DNA of 64,000 bases. Source: Kaistella solincola. GTDB taxonomy: Bacteria; Bacteroidota; Bacteroidia; Flavobacteriales; Weeksellaceae. Location of the stretch: NCBI RefSeq assembly GCF_000812875.1, contig NZ_JSYK01000002.1, positions 496,001-560,000 of the forward strand, read 5' to 3'. Positions 16,806 to 25,820 of this stretch are shown here, piece after piece. The notes under the pieces were generated by a model. It saw only the letters and a list, made by a program, of their open reading frames with translations, was not told the DNA's origin and searched no databases. Within the stretch, counting starts at the first letter, position 1. Every line of letters starts with the position of its first letter. Made by a program: the position numbers and the translations under genes.

Positions 16806-18482
16806 ATGGTAAATTCACGCGCAAGAGAAACCACTGAAGCAATCGAAAGACTTTACGTTTCCATGCGGCACTTGTTTTATAGAGGTTTCTTTAAACCTGC
16901 CGGCATCTCCGGCGAAAGTCTACGGTCACTACTGACCACTATTAATCCAGAAATCTACGGAACCATGAGCGCGCCTAATAAAATAGAGCTCGATGGATTG
17001 CTGTATGTTTTAGACCGACTTCCGGAAGGAATTGAGGAATGTTCTTTTATTCACCTGACTTCTGATGAAGGTTTTGAAAAAGGGAGTTTTGAAGTAATCG
17101 TTCCGAAAAAACGTCGCAGAAACTGTTACCGGATTGATGAGCATCAAATGAATATTGAGGTGCTTTTGGGCCGTTCGGAAATCTATGATATTTTAACGCA
17201 CCTTACCTTCTTATATATAGAAGCAGATAAAATCCGGCAATTGGCTTTTATTTCCGACGAAAATGACAAATCAACGCGCGCCTGGAAAGAAATTGAAGCG
17301 GTGGCGATTGGTGACAAGAAATTAAGCAGAAAAGAAAAAGAAGTTGCGCTTGTTCATCTTTCTTCGCTTCTGGGAAGAACTTTTGATGAAACACTGAATG
17401 CTTACAACAATTTCGGCGACGATAAAAATCCGGACCGGTTGTTTAAAATCATCTATCATCTGGGTGATGAAAGCTTTAACGATTATAAAAAAATCCGAGA
17501 AAGAGAAGTGCATTTTTCCGCAATCCTGCGCGAACGTGTCGGTCATCATTTTTTCGGGGAGAAATGGGCAAATAATGTCAAAGCGGTTTTGGCAGAAAAC
17601 GGTTTGCAAATGCGACCGCTCCATATTATTTCCGCCAACATGCATTCGGTTAAAAATATGCTTTTTGCTAATGATTCCATCGGAAAAAAAGTGAGCAAGA
17701 AGGTAGATTATAAAATGTACGAGGAAATTTCTAACAAGAGATCGCTTCAGGAAAAAATTCTTACGCACTCTCAGGACGCCGGACTTATTTACATTGACGA
17801 TGAAAGCGGAAGCAATATCGATGTTCAGATTATCGATTTAGCAAAAACCGATTTAAGCAATACTCCTTTTGCAGGATTAAATTATTCAGGTGACGATGTC
17901 ATCATGGTCTTCGATTATGCTTTTGGTGAACAGGCTTATGAGGTAATGGACGAACTTCTGCGGCCGTACGAATTCAATGAAGAAGTGTACACGATGAAGG
18001 TGAAATCCATTTCAATCATGGGGAAGGCTGGGATTTTAATGGGCGGAAAAGGCGATATTATGATTCCTACCTCGCACGTTTTTGAAGGAACAGCAGATAA
18101 TTATCCGTTTGAAAATGCTTTGAGCCTCGCCGATTTTGAAGATGACGAGCTGCAGGCTTTCGAAGGTGGAATGGTGACCGTTTTGGGAACTTCACTTCAA
18201 AATAAAGACATTTTAAAATATTTTATGGACACTTCCTGGAAAGCCATTGGACTGGAAATGGAAGGCGCGCATTATCAGAAAGCGATTCAGGTTGCTTCGA
18301 AAATACGCCACCATATTTCGGAAGATCTGTTTGTAATGTACGCTTACTACGCATCAGATAATCCGCTTGAAACGGGCTCCACCTTATCATCTGGCGGCTT
18401 GGGACTTACGGGCGTAAAACCGACTTATCTTATTACATTTAAAATACTTGAAAAAATTCTGCAAAGTTCAATGAACGACTAA
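16806..18482 (+). CDS. Uncharacterised protein with nucleosidase-like C-terminus
   Basis: 558 residues from the ATG at 16806; an in-frame GTG at 16791 lies too close to the -7 box. I recognise it only as a conserved Bacteroidota family (possibly DUF6909; unverified). No signal peptide or membrane helix is seen, so it is probably cytoplasmic. The N-terminal two thirds are helical and charged, without a known motif. The last 200 residues resemble nucleoside phosphorylase/AMP nucleosidase folds: GDIMIPTSHVFEG, a long loop, GMVTVLGTSLQN and IGLEMEGAHYQKAI, where MEG is the ribose-binding signature of that superfamily. A glycosidic-bond hydrolase role is inference. It is monocistronic with a strong terminator. 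Confidence 0.7.
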   Translation: MVNSRARETTEAIERLYVSMRHLFYRGFFKPAGISGESLRSLLTTINPEIYGTMSAPNKIELDGLLYVLDRLPEGIEECSFIHLTSDEGFEKGSFEVIVPKKRRRNCYRIDEHQMNIEVLLGRSEIYDILTHLTFLYIEADKIRQLAFISDENDKSTRAWKEIEAVAIGDKKLSRKEKEVALVHLSSLLGRTFDETLNAYNNFGDDKNPDRLFKIIYHLGDESFNDYKKIREREVHFSAILRERVGHHFFGEKWANNVKAVLAENGLQMRPLHIISANMHSVKNMLFANDSIGKKVSKKVDYKMYEEISNKRSLQEKILTHSQDAGLIYIDDESGSNIDVQIIDLAKTDLSNTPFAGLNYSGDDVIMVFDYAFGEQAYEVMDELLRPYEFNEEVYTMKVKSISIMGKAGILMGGKGDIMIPTSHVFEGTADNYPFENALSLADFEDDELQAFEGGMVTVLGTSLQNKDILKYFMDTSWKAIGLEMEGAHYQKAIQVASKIRHHISEDLFVMYAYYASDNPLETGSTLSSGGLGLTGVKPTYLITFKILEKILQSSMND

Positions 18483-18510
18483 AAGCTAGAATTTCTCGGA
18501 ACTAAACTTC

Positions 18511-18543
18511 ACCTTTCAGCTCGTAAAGCTGAAAGGTTTTTTT
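18511..18543 (+). terminator. Terminator of the 16806 gene
   Basis: ACCTTTCAGC (18511-18520) pairs perfectly with GCTGAAAGGT (18528-18537), followed by a T-tract to 18543. Confidence 0.92.
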
Positions 18544-18603
18544 AAGCGTTATTAGCATATAAAATCTAAAATTCTTATCTTTAAAGCTTCAAAATAATTT
18601 TGT

Positions 18604-20448
18604 ATGAATAAAAGTTTACTCTTTATTTTTTCCTTCTTTTTCGCTTTATTTTCCGCACAAAAAGGTCCATATTATCAGCAACGCGCTGAATATAAAATGG
18701 ACATTGATGTTGATGCGAAAAATTTCACCTACAACGGTCAACAAACTTTAAAATATACCAACAATTCACCAGACGAACTGGATGTCGTTTATTTCCATCT
18801 GTATTGGAACGCTTTTAAACCAGGTTCCATGATGGATCAGCGCGTTGCTTCACAAGGTAAAAACGGCGATTCGCGTTTGCAGATTAATGGTGTTTCGCGT
18901 TTAGCTTCCATTCCGAAAAGTGAGGAAGGTGCACAAAACATTCACTGGATTAAGCAAAACGGTAAAAACTTGAAATTCGAAATTCAGGAAACCATCATGA
19001 AGGTTTATCTGGACACTCCAATTAAAGCCAATTCTACAACAACTTTCACCATGGAATGGGATGCTGTCATTCCTATGCAGATACGCCGTTCAGGCAGAAA
19101 TAACCGCGAAGGTGTGGACATGACCGTGACGCAATGGTATCCTAAAATTGCGGAATACGATTACGATGGTTGGGCAACTTTTGATTATATCGGAAGAGAG
19201 TTCCACGCGCCGTTCTCGGATTTTGAAGTCAATATTAAAATTGATAAAAATTATGTCGTAGGTGCCGGCGGAACTTTAGAAAATCCTTTTGAGGTGAAAG
19301 GTTATGAAACGAAACCTTCCATTAAAGCTGATAAAAACAACAAAGTAACCTGGCGCTGGACCGCGAAAAACATGCTTGATTTTGCGTGGGCCGCAGACCG
19401 AGATTATATCGTAGAATCTTTCGTGATTTTAGACGGACCAAAAGTTTATTTTGTTTATCAAAAAAGCGATAAGACCAAATATTGGTCGGAAGCAAAACCT
19501 TACGTTACCAAATTTTTCCAGTTAATGAATGCCACTTACGGCCGCTATGTTTATCCTTCGTACTCCTTCATTCAAGGTGGCGACGGCGGCATGGAATACG
19601 GCATGTGTACCATGATTTTAGGTGAAGCGAAGTCACTTGAAGGATTGATTGGTTTAATGGTTCATGAAGGCGGACATTCCTGGAACCAGCAGATTATGGC
19701 GTATAACGAAAGTGTAAGACCATGGATGGATGAAGGGTTTACCAGTTATTATGACGACATGATTATGTACCAGCTGTTTCCTCCCGCGACAGCGAAACCC
19801 AATCCGTTTACCGAAAGTATCGAAGGTTACCGAAGATTTGTAAAACGCGGAATTGAAGAACAAGCTGGCTGGCTCGGCGATCACCATGATAATGGTTCTG
19901 CTTACTCCGTAGCTTCTTACACTAAAGGTGAACTGTTTTTAGTTCAGCTGGGTTATATTATGGGCGAAGAAAATCTTTCGACCGTGATGAAAGAATTTTA
20001 CAAAGAATGGAACTTAAAACATCCTACCGACCGCGATTTTATGCATATCGCGCAGAAAGTTTCCGGCATGGATTTAACCTGGTTTCACCATTATTGGATC
20101 AACACAACGAAAACCATCGATTACGCTGTAAAAGATGTTAAATACGATGAAAATTCCACCACAATTACTTTAGAAAATAAAGGCACCATTCCAATGCCTG
20201 TTGATTTTTCAATTTTAACTTCCGATAAAAAGGTAGTGAATTACCAGATTCCGCTCAACATGACGCATACATGGAAAAGCAAAGACATTTATGGAGATTT
20301 CAAAACCATGAATTATTGGCCGTGGACGCAGAAAGAATATACACTGACCATTCCGTATAACAAATCTCAGATTTCAGCATTAGGAATTGATTTTTCGCAA
20401 AGATTAGCGGACATCAATCCCGAAGACAACTTCGTAGAAGTTAAGTAA
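18604..20448 (+). CDS. M1 family metallopeptidase
   Basis: Exported zinc aminopeptidase-type enzyme, 614 residues. A signal peptide covers about residues 1-19 (ending LFSAQKG). The exopeptidase motif appears as GGDGGMEYG (GAMEN equivalent). Zinc ligands are His354 and His358 in HEGGHSW and Glu377 in WMDEGFTSYY, with the exact 18-residue spacing of M1 enzymes. The C-terminal 150 residues are beta-rich and end without a type IX sorting domain, so the periplasm is the likely site. Substrate unknown, probably peptides for nutrition. Terminators or repeats separate it from its neighbours. Confidence 0.93.
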   Translation: MNKSLLFIFSFFFALFSAQKGPYYQQRAEYKMDIDVDAKNFTYNGQQTLKYTNNSPDELDVVYFHLYWNAFKPGSMMDQRVASQGKNGDSRLQINGVSRLASIPKSEEGAQNIHWIKQNGKNLKFEIQETIMKVYLDTPIKANSTTTFTMEWDAVIPMQIRRSGRNNREGVDMTVTQWYPKIAEYDYDGWATFDYIGREFHAPFSDFEVNIKIDKNYVVGAGGTLENPFEVKGYETKPSIKADKNNKVTWRWTAKNMLDFAWAADRDYIVESFVILDGPKVYFVYQKSDKTKYWSEAKPYVTKFFQLMNATYGRYVYPSYSFIQGGDGGMEYGMCTMILGEAKSLEGLIGLMVHEGGHSWNQQIMAYNESVRPWMDEGFTSYYDDMIMYQLFPPATAKPNPFTESIEGYRRFVKRGIEEQAGWLGDHHDNGSAYSVASYTKGELFLVQLGYIMGEENLSTVMKEFYKEWNLKHPTDRDFMHIAQKVSGMDLTWFHHYWINTTKTIDYAVKDVKYDENSTTITLENKGTIPMPVDFSILTSDKKVVNYQIPLNMTHTWKSKDIYGDFKTMNYWPWTQKEYTLTIPYNKSQISALGIDFSQRLADINPEDNFVEVK

Positions 20449-20507
20449 CAACGATTGGTTTTGCTCTTTTTAAAAAATTAGGCGCAAAACAGACCAAAAA
20501 AACACAA

Positions 20508-21266
20508 ATGAATTCCATCGTTGTAAATATAGGAAATACCAATATCCGGTTCGGCTTGTTCCATGAGGACAAGTGCGATATTTCCTGGATTTTAAATACC
20601 AAACCCTACCGCACCAGTGATGAATTGCAGATGCAGTTCATCATGATGTACCAAACCCACAACATCGCTCCGGCGGACATTGAGAAGATCATTATCGGTT
20701 CTGTGGTACCTCAGCTCACCTACGATATTTCGCGCGCACTCCAGAAAATTCACGGTAAAAAACCAACTGTTGTTGATCGCAATACACCTTCGGAAGTCCA
20801 GCCGAAATCTAAACAAATGGGTACCGATATTTATGCGAATCTGGTTGCCGCATATCATCTTTACCCGCACGGTAAAAAAATTATTTTCGATTTCGGGACC
20901 GCGCTTACCGCAAGTTGCATTGATGAAAACGGTGAAACGATTGGCGTAATTATCGCGCCGGGAATTATTACTGCTTTAAATTCATTAATTCACGATACCG
21001 CACAACTCCCGGAAATTGAGTTGGTTAAGCCGAAATCTGTTTTGGGATTAGACACGGTTTCGTGCATGCAAAGCGGCATGGTTTACGGATATCTCGGCAT
21101 GGTTGAAGGCTTTATTGACCGCATAAATAACGAGGTAAAGGACGAATGTTTTGTAATAGCAACCGGCGGTGTCTCGCATGTTTACAAGCCGTTAACCGAT
21201 AAAATTAACATAGCAGACCGGCTGCATACTTTGAAAGGTCTGTATTATTTAGGTAAAGATCTGTAA
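20508..21266 (+). CDS. coaX: Type III pantothenate kinase
   Basis: Phosphorylates pantothenate, the first step of coenzyme A synthesis, insensitive to CoA feedback. 252 residues with the ASKHA fold: NIGNTNIRFGLF at 7-18 (phosphate-1), the GTDIYANLVAAYHLYP region holding the pantothenate-binding Asp, IIFDFGTALTASCIDENGE (phosphate-2) and FVIATGGVSHVY near the C-terminus. An exported protein gene follows 10 bases later, so the two may be cotranscribed. Confidence 0.96.
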   Translation: MNSIVVNIGNTNIRFGLFHEDKCDISWILNTKPYRTSDELQMQFIMMYQTHNIAPADIEKIIIGSVVPQLTYDISRALQKIHGKKPTVVDRNTPSEVQPKSKQMGTDIYANLVAAYHLYPHGKKIIFDFGTALTASCIDENGETIGVIIAPGIITALNSLIHDTAQLPEIELVKPKSVLGLDTVSCMQSGMVYGYLGMVEGFIDRINNEVKDECFVIATGGVSHVYKPLTDKINIADRLHTLKGLYYLGKDL

Positions 21267-21276
21267 GAATGGAAAA

Positions 21277-22227
21277 ATGAAAAAAATAGCCCTTTTAACC
21301 CTGTTTTTTTTATTTACGGTTCAAAATATTTTGGCTCAGAAAAGTCTTGTGGGCAGTTACCAGATTTCTTCCACCAATCCGTACGATGTGGCCTCGCACT
21401 GGCTGCTTTTCGATAATGGTGAATTTGCTGTAGTTCGTGCTTCGATGGTGGTTTCCGGGACTTACGAGGAAAAAGATGACGGAATAGAATTCACGCCGTC
21501 AGTACCAAAAGAACCTTTCCATGTCTTTGGCAGAAATAACAGGGAAATCAGCGGCACCAGAATTATGCTGAAAGGCGTCGATTTACGGGAAAAAATCTAC
21601 GTCGCCACATCTTCTGACCAGATTTATTCCGTTTTCAGGAAAGACGCGCGATGTCTGCCTGCTACTCTACGGAAGATTTATGAAGAACCGATTTCAACGC
21701 TGATTCTTGCGAACCATTTAGGCGATGGTGATGAACCGGTAAATAAGTTCAGTTCAGAATACGATATCGGAAATTTCAACGATTTCATTATCATCTATTT
21801 TAATTCGCAAACAATTTTACCGCCTTTTAAGGGCAAAATTTCTAAAAATAAATTACGTGTTGAGTATGGATTATCATCATACGATAACCTCATCATTTCC
21901 GAATCTGATGAATTTAATGTAGGAATGTCCGTAGAAAAACAGCAGAATTATTATAAGCAAGATTCTTTGATCTGCGATAATGAATACAATTTTGTTACTT
22001 TCTCACCGGATTTAAATACCAATACCGTTCAAAGAATTGTAAACGATGAAGATTATGAATTTAATACCGACGAGGAAATTTTCACCATGAAAGCTTTGGC
22101 AGAAGGTGAAGAAAAAATGCCCGCGGATTTCGAAAAACTTTTTGTGTATAAAATGCTGCAATATAAAACAACATCTACTCCACCAGCTTTAGCCAAGAAA
22201 AGTTTATTTGATGCTAAATGCCATTAA
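21277..22227 (+). CDS. Exported protein of unknown function
   Basis: 316 residues. I do not recognise a family. The N-terminus is a clear signal peptide (MKKIALLTLFFLFTVQNILAQ, cleavage after Ala20-Gln21). The next 100 residues are beta-rich, starting with LVGSYQISSTNPYDVASHW and containing a GTYEEKDDGIEFTP strand pattern like small periplasmic beta domains. The rest is acidic, with runs such as NDEDYEFNTDEE. It starts 10 bases after coaX and ends 2 bases before the convergent tadA stop, leaving no room for a separate terminator. Confidence 0.75.
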   Translation: MKKIALLTLFFLFTVQNILAQKSLVGSYQISSTNPYDVASHWLLFDNGEFAVVRASMVVSGTYEEKDDGIEFTPSVPKEPFHVFGRNNREISGTRIMLKGVDLREKIYVATSSDQIYSVFRKDARCLPATLRKIYEEPISTLILANHLGDGDEPVNKFSSEYDIGNFNDFIIIYFNSQTILPPFKGKISKNKLRVEYGLSSYDNLIISESDEFNVGMSVEKQQNYYKQDSLICDNEYNFVTFSPDLNTNTVQRIVNDEDYEFNTDEEIFTMKALAEGEEKMPADFEKLFVYKMLQYKTTSTPPALAKKSLFDAKCH

Positions 22228-22229
22228 TT

Positions 22230-22664
22230 TTATCTTTTACTTCTAAAAAATTCTTTCACGATTTGTGAGCATTCGTTTTCCAAAATACCCAGGACAATTT
22301 CTGTTTTCGGATGAAGGTGCAGGTTTTTATTAATAAAACCGCGCTGCTCGTCTCGCGCGCCGATAACCACTTTCGAAATCTGAGACCAGTTTAAAGCGCC
22401 CGCGCACATCACGCAGGGCTCAAGCGTTACGTAAAGCGTACAGTTCTGCAGATATTTACCACCAATAAAATCTGCGGCAGAAGTAATAGCCTGCATTTCA
22501 GCATGAGCGGTTACGTCATTTAAAGTTTCGGTGAGGTTGTGTGCTTTTGCAATAATCCGGTTTTGTGAAACGACGACACAACCCACGGGAACTTCATCTT
22601 TTTCCAGTGCTTGAGTGGCTTCTGCCAAAGCCATTTTCATAAAATATTCGTCGTTAAAAGCCAT
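22230..22664 (-). CDS. tadA: tRNA adenosine / nucleoside deaminase
   Basis: Zinc-dependent deaminase that most likely converts A34 of tRNA-Arg(ACG) to inosine. 144 residues from the ATG at 22664; an in-frame ATG 8 codons upstream adds MLIRNLKK, which does not fit the family start. Zinc ligands and catalytic residue: His54 and Glu56 in TAHAEMQAI, Cys84 and Cys87 in LEPCVMCAGAL. The KVVIGARDEQRGF stretch is typical of TadA. A guanine-deaminase-like role cannot be excluded from sequence alone. Confidence 0.92.
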   Translation of the reverse strand: MAFNDEYFMKMALAEATQALEKDEVPVGCVVVSQNRIIAKAHNLTETLNDVTAHAEMQAITSAADFIGGKYLQNCTLYVTLEPCVMCAGALNWSQISKVVIGARDEQRGFINKNLHLHPKTEIVLGILENECSQIVKEFFRSKR

Positions 22665-22688
22665 TTTTTTTAAATTTCGTATTAACAA

Positions 22689-22725
22689 AAAAATAAGCCA
22701 TTAAAACGGCATTTTTTTGACTTTT
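22689..22725. repeat. Dispersed AT-rich hairpin between tadA and the 22731 gene
   Basis: AAAAATAAGCCATTAAAACG then GCATTTTTTTGACTTTTACTG. GCC pairs with GGC and flanking A/T tracts extend the stem. It directly follows the stop of the minus-strand gene at 22731. Confidence 0.65.
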
Positions 22726-22730
22726 ACTGA

Positions 22731-23270
22731 CTAGAAGCGATATCCAATTCCCAGCATCCCTTTGCCGGTAATCTTATCGAAATTCCCGCTCCCAAATCTT
22801 CTGGCGATTCCCGCACTTGCTTCAAATAGGATATTTTTGCGCGCAATCCATTTTCCGCCAAAACCAAAACCTAGACCAAAAGTCGTATTATCTTCAATTT
22901 CAAACGAAGAATTTCCGTACGGATCCGAATAAAAATAAGTGTCGTAATTGCGGTCGTTTGACATGGTAATAGGCGCGAAACCTTCAATAAAAAATCCGGA
23001 GGCGTATTTTTTCCCAAAATACATCCGGTAATAAGGTGAAATTTGCGAGGTTACACCGTCAATGCTATCATCGCTGTTGAAAAGAAGAGCAACGTTAATA
23101 CCTATTCCGGAGCTTTCATTAAGCAATCTTTCGTAAGAAACGTTCAACGCTGGACCTGCGATCAGCTCGATTGGGCTGATCATAATATCATTTTGTTTTT
23201 CTGCACCTTCCTGTGCGTGCAGCTGTAGAAAAGTGGCAAAAAATGCCGAAATAAGGAGAAATTTTTTCAT
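22731..23270 (-). CDS. Small outer-membrane beta-barrel protein
   Basis: 179 residues with a signal peptide (MKKFLLISAFFATFLQLHAQ). The mature part alternates hydrophobic and polar residues in strand-like segments, for example ALNVSYERLL, GIGINVALLF, ISPYYRMYFG and GFFIEGFAPITM, and ends in the aromatic residue Phe (GMLGIGYRF), the usual signal for barrel insertion. About eight strands would fit, as in OmpA/OmpX-type porins. No ligand can be named. Its neighbour at 23334 is also an envelope protein on the same strand. Confidence 0.8.
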   Translation of the reverse strand: MKKFLLISAFFATFLQLHAQEGAEKQNDIMISPIELIAGPALNVSYERLLNESSGIGINVALLFNSDDSIDGVTSQISPYYRMYFGKKYASGFFIEGFAPITMSNDRNYDTYFYSDPYGNSSFEIEDNTTFGLGFGFGGKWIARKNILFEASAGIARRFGSGNFDKITGKGMLGIGYRF

Positions 23271-23333
23271 AGGTTATTTTTACCAAATGTAATAATATAT
23301 TTGGCACCGACTGTGTTTTTTTTAACAAGGTGC

Positions 23334-23966
23334 TTAGTCAAAATTCATTGCTAAAGGCAGGCGGAAACGGTAGCGCACGGGAGTGGAATTAATGTACGCC
23401 GGCGTAAATTTATTCGGTAAAAGATAGAGTGCAATCTCGGCCTGGCGGTTAAAAGTAAAATTTTCACCGTCTGCTTTTACACTGCTGATGCTGCCATCTT
23501 TTTCCACTACAAAAAGAAGATTTGTACGAATGATTTTTTTATCGGCAAGCACAGCGTCGGTATAGAAAATGTTGGAAATCTGCTCGCGCATTTTGTCAAA
23601 ACCTCCGGGATATTGAGCGTCTGTGGTGAGGTCGGACTTTCGTGCATTGTATTTTGTTCCCGGCTTGTTTTCTTCATTTGGAAAAATTTGCCCTAAATCT
23701 TCCCGAATTTTCACTTTTACCAAAGCATTGATGAGCGCGCTGTTCTGGATGCTGTCCATCTTTACCATAAACTCCTGAAAAACGTTTCGTACCAGCGCTT
23801 TCTGTTCGACGTCCGGTTCTTTATCAAAGCGTTTTTTAAACTCGGTATTCAGCATGCTGCGCTGATAATCGTAATAATTTATTACGTCTTTAAACTCGGA
23901 ATTTTGCTGCCCGAAAGTAAAGGACATTAAAAAAATGAAGAAGAATTGTAGATATTTTTTAAGCAC
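23334..23966 (-). CDS. Exported protein with TonB-C-like domain
   Basis: 210 residues with a signal peptide (about residues 1-19, cleaved near FTFGQQ). The middle is helical and charged. The C-terminal third matches the TonB C-terminal fold seen in many Bacteroidota energy-transducer-like proteins: YPGGFDKMREQISNIFY, then LLFVVEKDGSISSVKADG and a PVRYRFRLPLAM final strand. There is no N-terminal transmembrane anchor of the TonB type beyond the signal peptide, so it probably does not energise receptors. Function unknown. Confidence 0.75.
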   Translation of the reverse strand: MLKKYLQFFFIFLMSFTFGQQNSEFKDVINYYDYQRSMLNTEFKKRFDKEPDVEQKALVRNVFQEFMVKMDSIQNSALINALVKVKIREDLGQIFPNEENKPGTKYNARKSDLTTDAQYPGGFDKMREQISNIFYTDAVLADKKIIRTNLLFVVEKDGSISSVKADGENFTFNRQAEIALYLLPNKFTPAYINSTPVRYRFRLPLAMNFD

Positions 23967-24046
23967 AGCGGTAAATAAGAAAGTAAAAATAATTAAAATA
24001 AACGAGAATAAAATCTAAAGCACCGGGTGAAATCACTATTAAATAA

Positions 24047-24080
24047 AAGTCCCGCTCATTAGAACGGGACTTATTATTAT
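24047..24080 (-). terminator. Terminator of prs-rplY
   Basis: AAGTCCCG (24047-24054) pairs with CGGGACTT (24065-24072), loop of about 10 bases. It lies 23 bases past the rplY stop. The minus-strand tail is only moderately T-rich. Confidence 0.75.
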
Positions 24081-24094
24081 TTATTGAAGATTAA

Positions 24095-24739
24095 TTATTC
24101 TGCGCTTGTAGCTTCTGCAGCAGGAGCATCGCCTTCAGCAGGAGTAGCTTCACCTTCCTCATCTTCATCTTCAGCAGCAGCACCACCTTTAAGAGCTGTT
24201 CTTGCCATTTTCACGGCTACAACTACGGCATTATCAGGATGCATAAATGTAAATCCTTCTGCTTTTACATCTCCAACATAAAGTTTGCTACCGATTTTCA
24301 ATGGCGTAATATCCACCACGATTTCGTCCGGCAAGTTAGCAGGAATCGCTTTAACTTTAAGTTTACGGAATGACTGACGAAGTGCACCACCCGCAACAAC
24401 ACCTTTAGAACGACCTGTTAATTTCACAGGAACTTCCATAATCACCGGCTTGTCTTCTGACAACTGGTAAAAATCTACGTGTAAAATTTTGTCTGTTAAT
24501 GGGTGAAATTGAATGTCCTGAAGTACGGCAGGAATAGTTTTTCCGTCAACCTCAATAGATACCGTGTGTGCTTCAGGAGTATAAACCAACCCTTTGAATG
24601 CTCTTTCTTCTGCAGAAAAATTCAGGGTTTCTTCACCTCCGTAAACAACACAAGGAACTAATTCAGCATCACGTAAAGCTTTAGTAGACTTTTTGCCCAC
24701 GCTTTCTCTTTTTGTACCTTGAATTGTAATTGATTTCAT
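24095..24739 (-). CDS. rplY: 50S ribosomal protein L25 (CTC type)
   Basis: Binds 5S rRNA in the large ribosomal subunit. 214 residues, the long CTC form: an N-terminal L25 domain ([20 protein letters not shown], then VPCVVYGG), a C-terminal beta domain ([18 protein letters not shown]) and an acidic, alanine-rich tail of about 28 residues after [12 protein letters not shown]. It sits 47 bases downstream of prs, an arrangement common in Bacteroidota and other phyla, and is probably cotranscribed with it. Confidence 0.96.
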   Translation of the reverse strand: MKSITIQGTKRESVGKKSTKALRDAELVPCVVYGGEETLNFSAEERAFKGLVYTPEAHTVSIEVDGKTIPAVLQDIQFHPLTDKILHVDFYQLSEDKPVIMEVPVKLTGRSKGVVAGGALRQSFRKLKVKAIPANLPDEIVVDITPLKIGSKLYVGDVKAEGFTFMHPDNAVVVAVKMARTALKGGAAAEDEDEEGEATPAEGDAPAAEATSAE

Positions 24740-24786
24740 TATAGTAAATTAATAAATTTTAAGGCTGCAAAGATATAAATTTAATA

Positions 24787-25725
24787 TTAAATAATGAATT
24801 TATCGCTGATGGATTTGTGCTGATGCACCATATTCATCACGTCAGCAAACAATTCTGCACAGGATAGCACTTTTATTTTAGAACTTAATTCGGTTTTCAC
24901 CGGAATGGTATCCGTAACAATAACTTCCGAAAGCTGAGAATTTTCAATGTTTTCATACGCATTTCCGGAAAGAACTGCGTGTGTTGCCATTGCACGAACG
25001 CTCAGCGCGCCGTTTGCCATGATAATTCCTGCAGCTTTACACAACGTACCTGCGGTGTCAATCATATCATCAATAAGAACGACGTTTCTACCTGCAACAT
25101 CACCAATAAGGAACATTTCATCAACGACGTTCGCTTTTTTACGCTCTTTATAAGCAATTACGACATCGGCTCCGAGGTGGCCGGCATAATTTTTAGCTCT
25201 TTTTGCTCCTCCCATATCCGGTGATGCGATGGTAAGGGATGGCAAATTCAGCTTTTGGATATAATCGATGAAGATTGTGGAAGCGTACAAATGATCGACT
25301 GGAATTTCGAAAAAGCCCTGAATCTGATCAGCATGTAAATCCATGGTCATGATTCGCGTTGCACCGGCGGCTGTAAGTAAGTTTGCCACCAGCTTTGCTC
25401 CGATTGGCGCTCTTGGCTGATCTTTTCGATCCTGGCGCGCTAATCCATAATATGGAAGAACCACCGTGATGCTTTTTGCTGAAGCACGTTTTGACGCATC
25501 GATCATCAGTAATAATTCAAGCAGATTATCTGCCGGCGGAAAGGTGGAACCAATTAAAAAAACCCGCGCACCACGCACGGATTGGTCTAAAACAGGTTCG
25601 AATTCGCCGTCGCTGAACTCCTGAAAATTAATTTTTCCCATTTCCTGCCCATAAAAATGAGCGATTTTTTCTGCCAAAACCTTACTGGTGCGGGTAGAAA
25701 ATAAATAACTTGCCTGGTCAGCCAT
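24787..25725 (-). CDS. prs: Ribose-phosphate pyrophosphokinase
   Basis: Makes PRPP from ribose 5-phosphate and ATP, feeding purine, pyrimidine, histidine, tryptophan and NAD synthesis. 312 residues. Seen: FSDGEFEP, the catalytic flexible-loop region YYGLARQDRKDQPRAPI (residues about 96-112), TMDLHADQIQGFF (metal and ATP binding) and the PRPP-binding loop NVVLIDDMIDTAGTL. RpiB at the other end of the window interconverts its substrate. The promoter overlaps the terminator of the upstream GDSL gene. Confidence 0.97.
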   Translation of the reverse strand: MADQASYLFSTRTSKVLAEKIAHFYGQEMGKINFQEFSDGEFEPVLDQSVRGARVFLIGSTFPPADNLLELLLMIDASKRASAKSITVVLPYYGLARQDRKDQPRAPIGAKLVANLLTAAGATRIMTMDLHADQIQGFFEIPVDHLYASTIFIDYIQKLNLPSLTIASPDMGGAKRAKNYAGHLGADVVIAYKERKKANVVDEMFLIGDVAGRNVVLIDDMIDTAGTLCKAAGIIMANGALSVRAMATHAVLSGNAYENIENSQLSEVIVTDTIPVKTELSSKIKVLSCAELFADVMNMVHQHKSISDKFII

Positions 25726-25746
25726 TTTTTCACTTTATTAGATGTG

Positions 25747-25754
25747 CAAATTTA
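25747..25754 (-). promoter_or_regulatory. Promoter -7 box of prs
   Basis: TAAATTTG on the minus strand, 22 bases upstream of the prs ATG and 10 bases beyond the T-tract of the preceding terminator. Confidence 0.5.
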
Positions 25755-25755
25755 A

Positions 25756-25790
25756 AAAAAATAAAACCACCCGAAGAACTCAAGTGGTTT
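25756..25790 (-). terminator. Terminator of the fadL-GDSL operon
   Basis: AAACCAC (25764-25770) pairs with GTGGTTT (25784-25790). On the minus strand it runs into TTTTATTTTTTTT. Confidence 0.8.
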
Positions 25791-25820
25791 AATTATTTGG
25801 TTTAATTAGTCCCGATTTTT

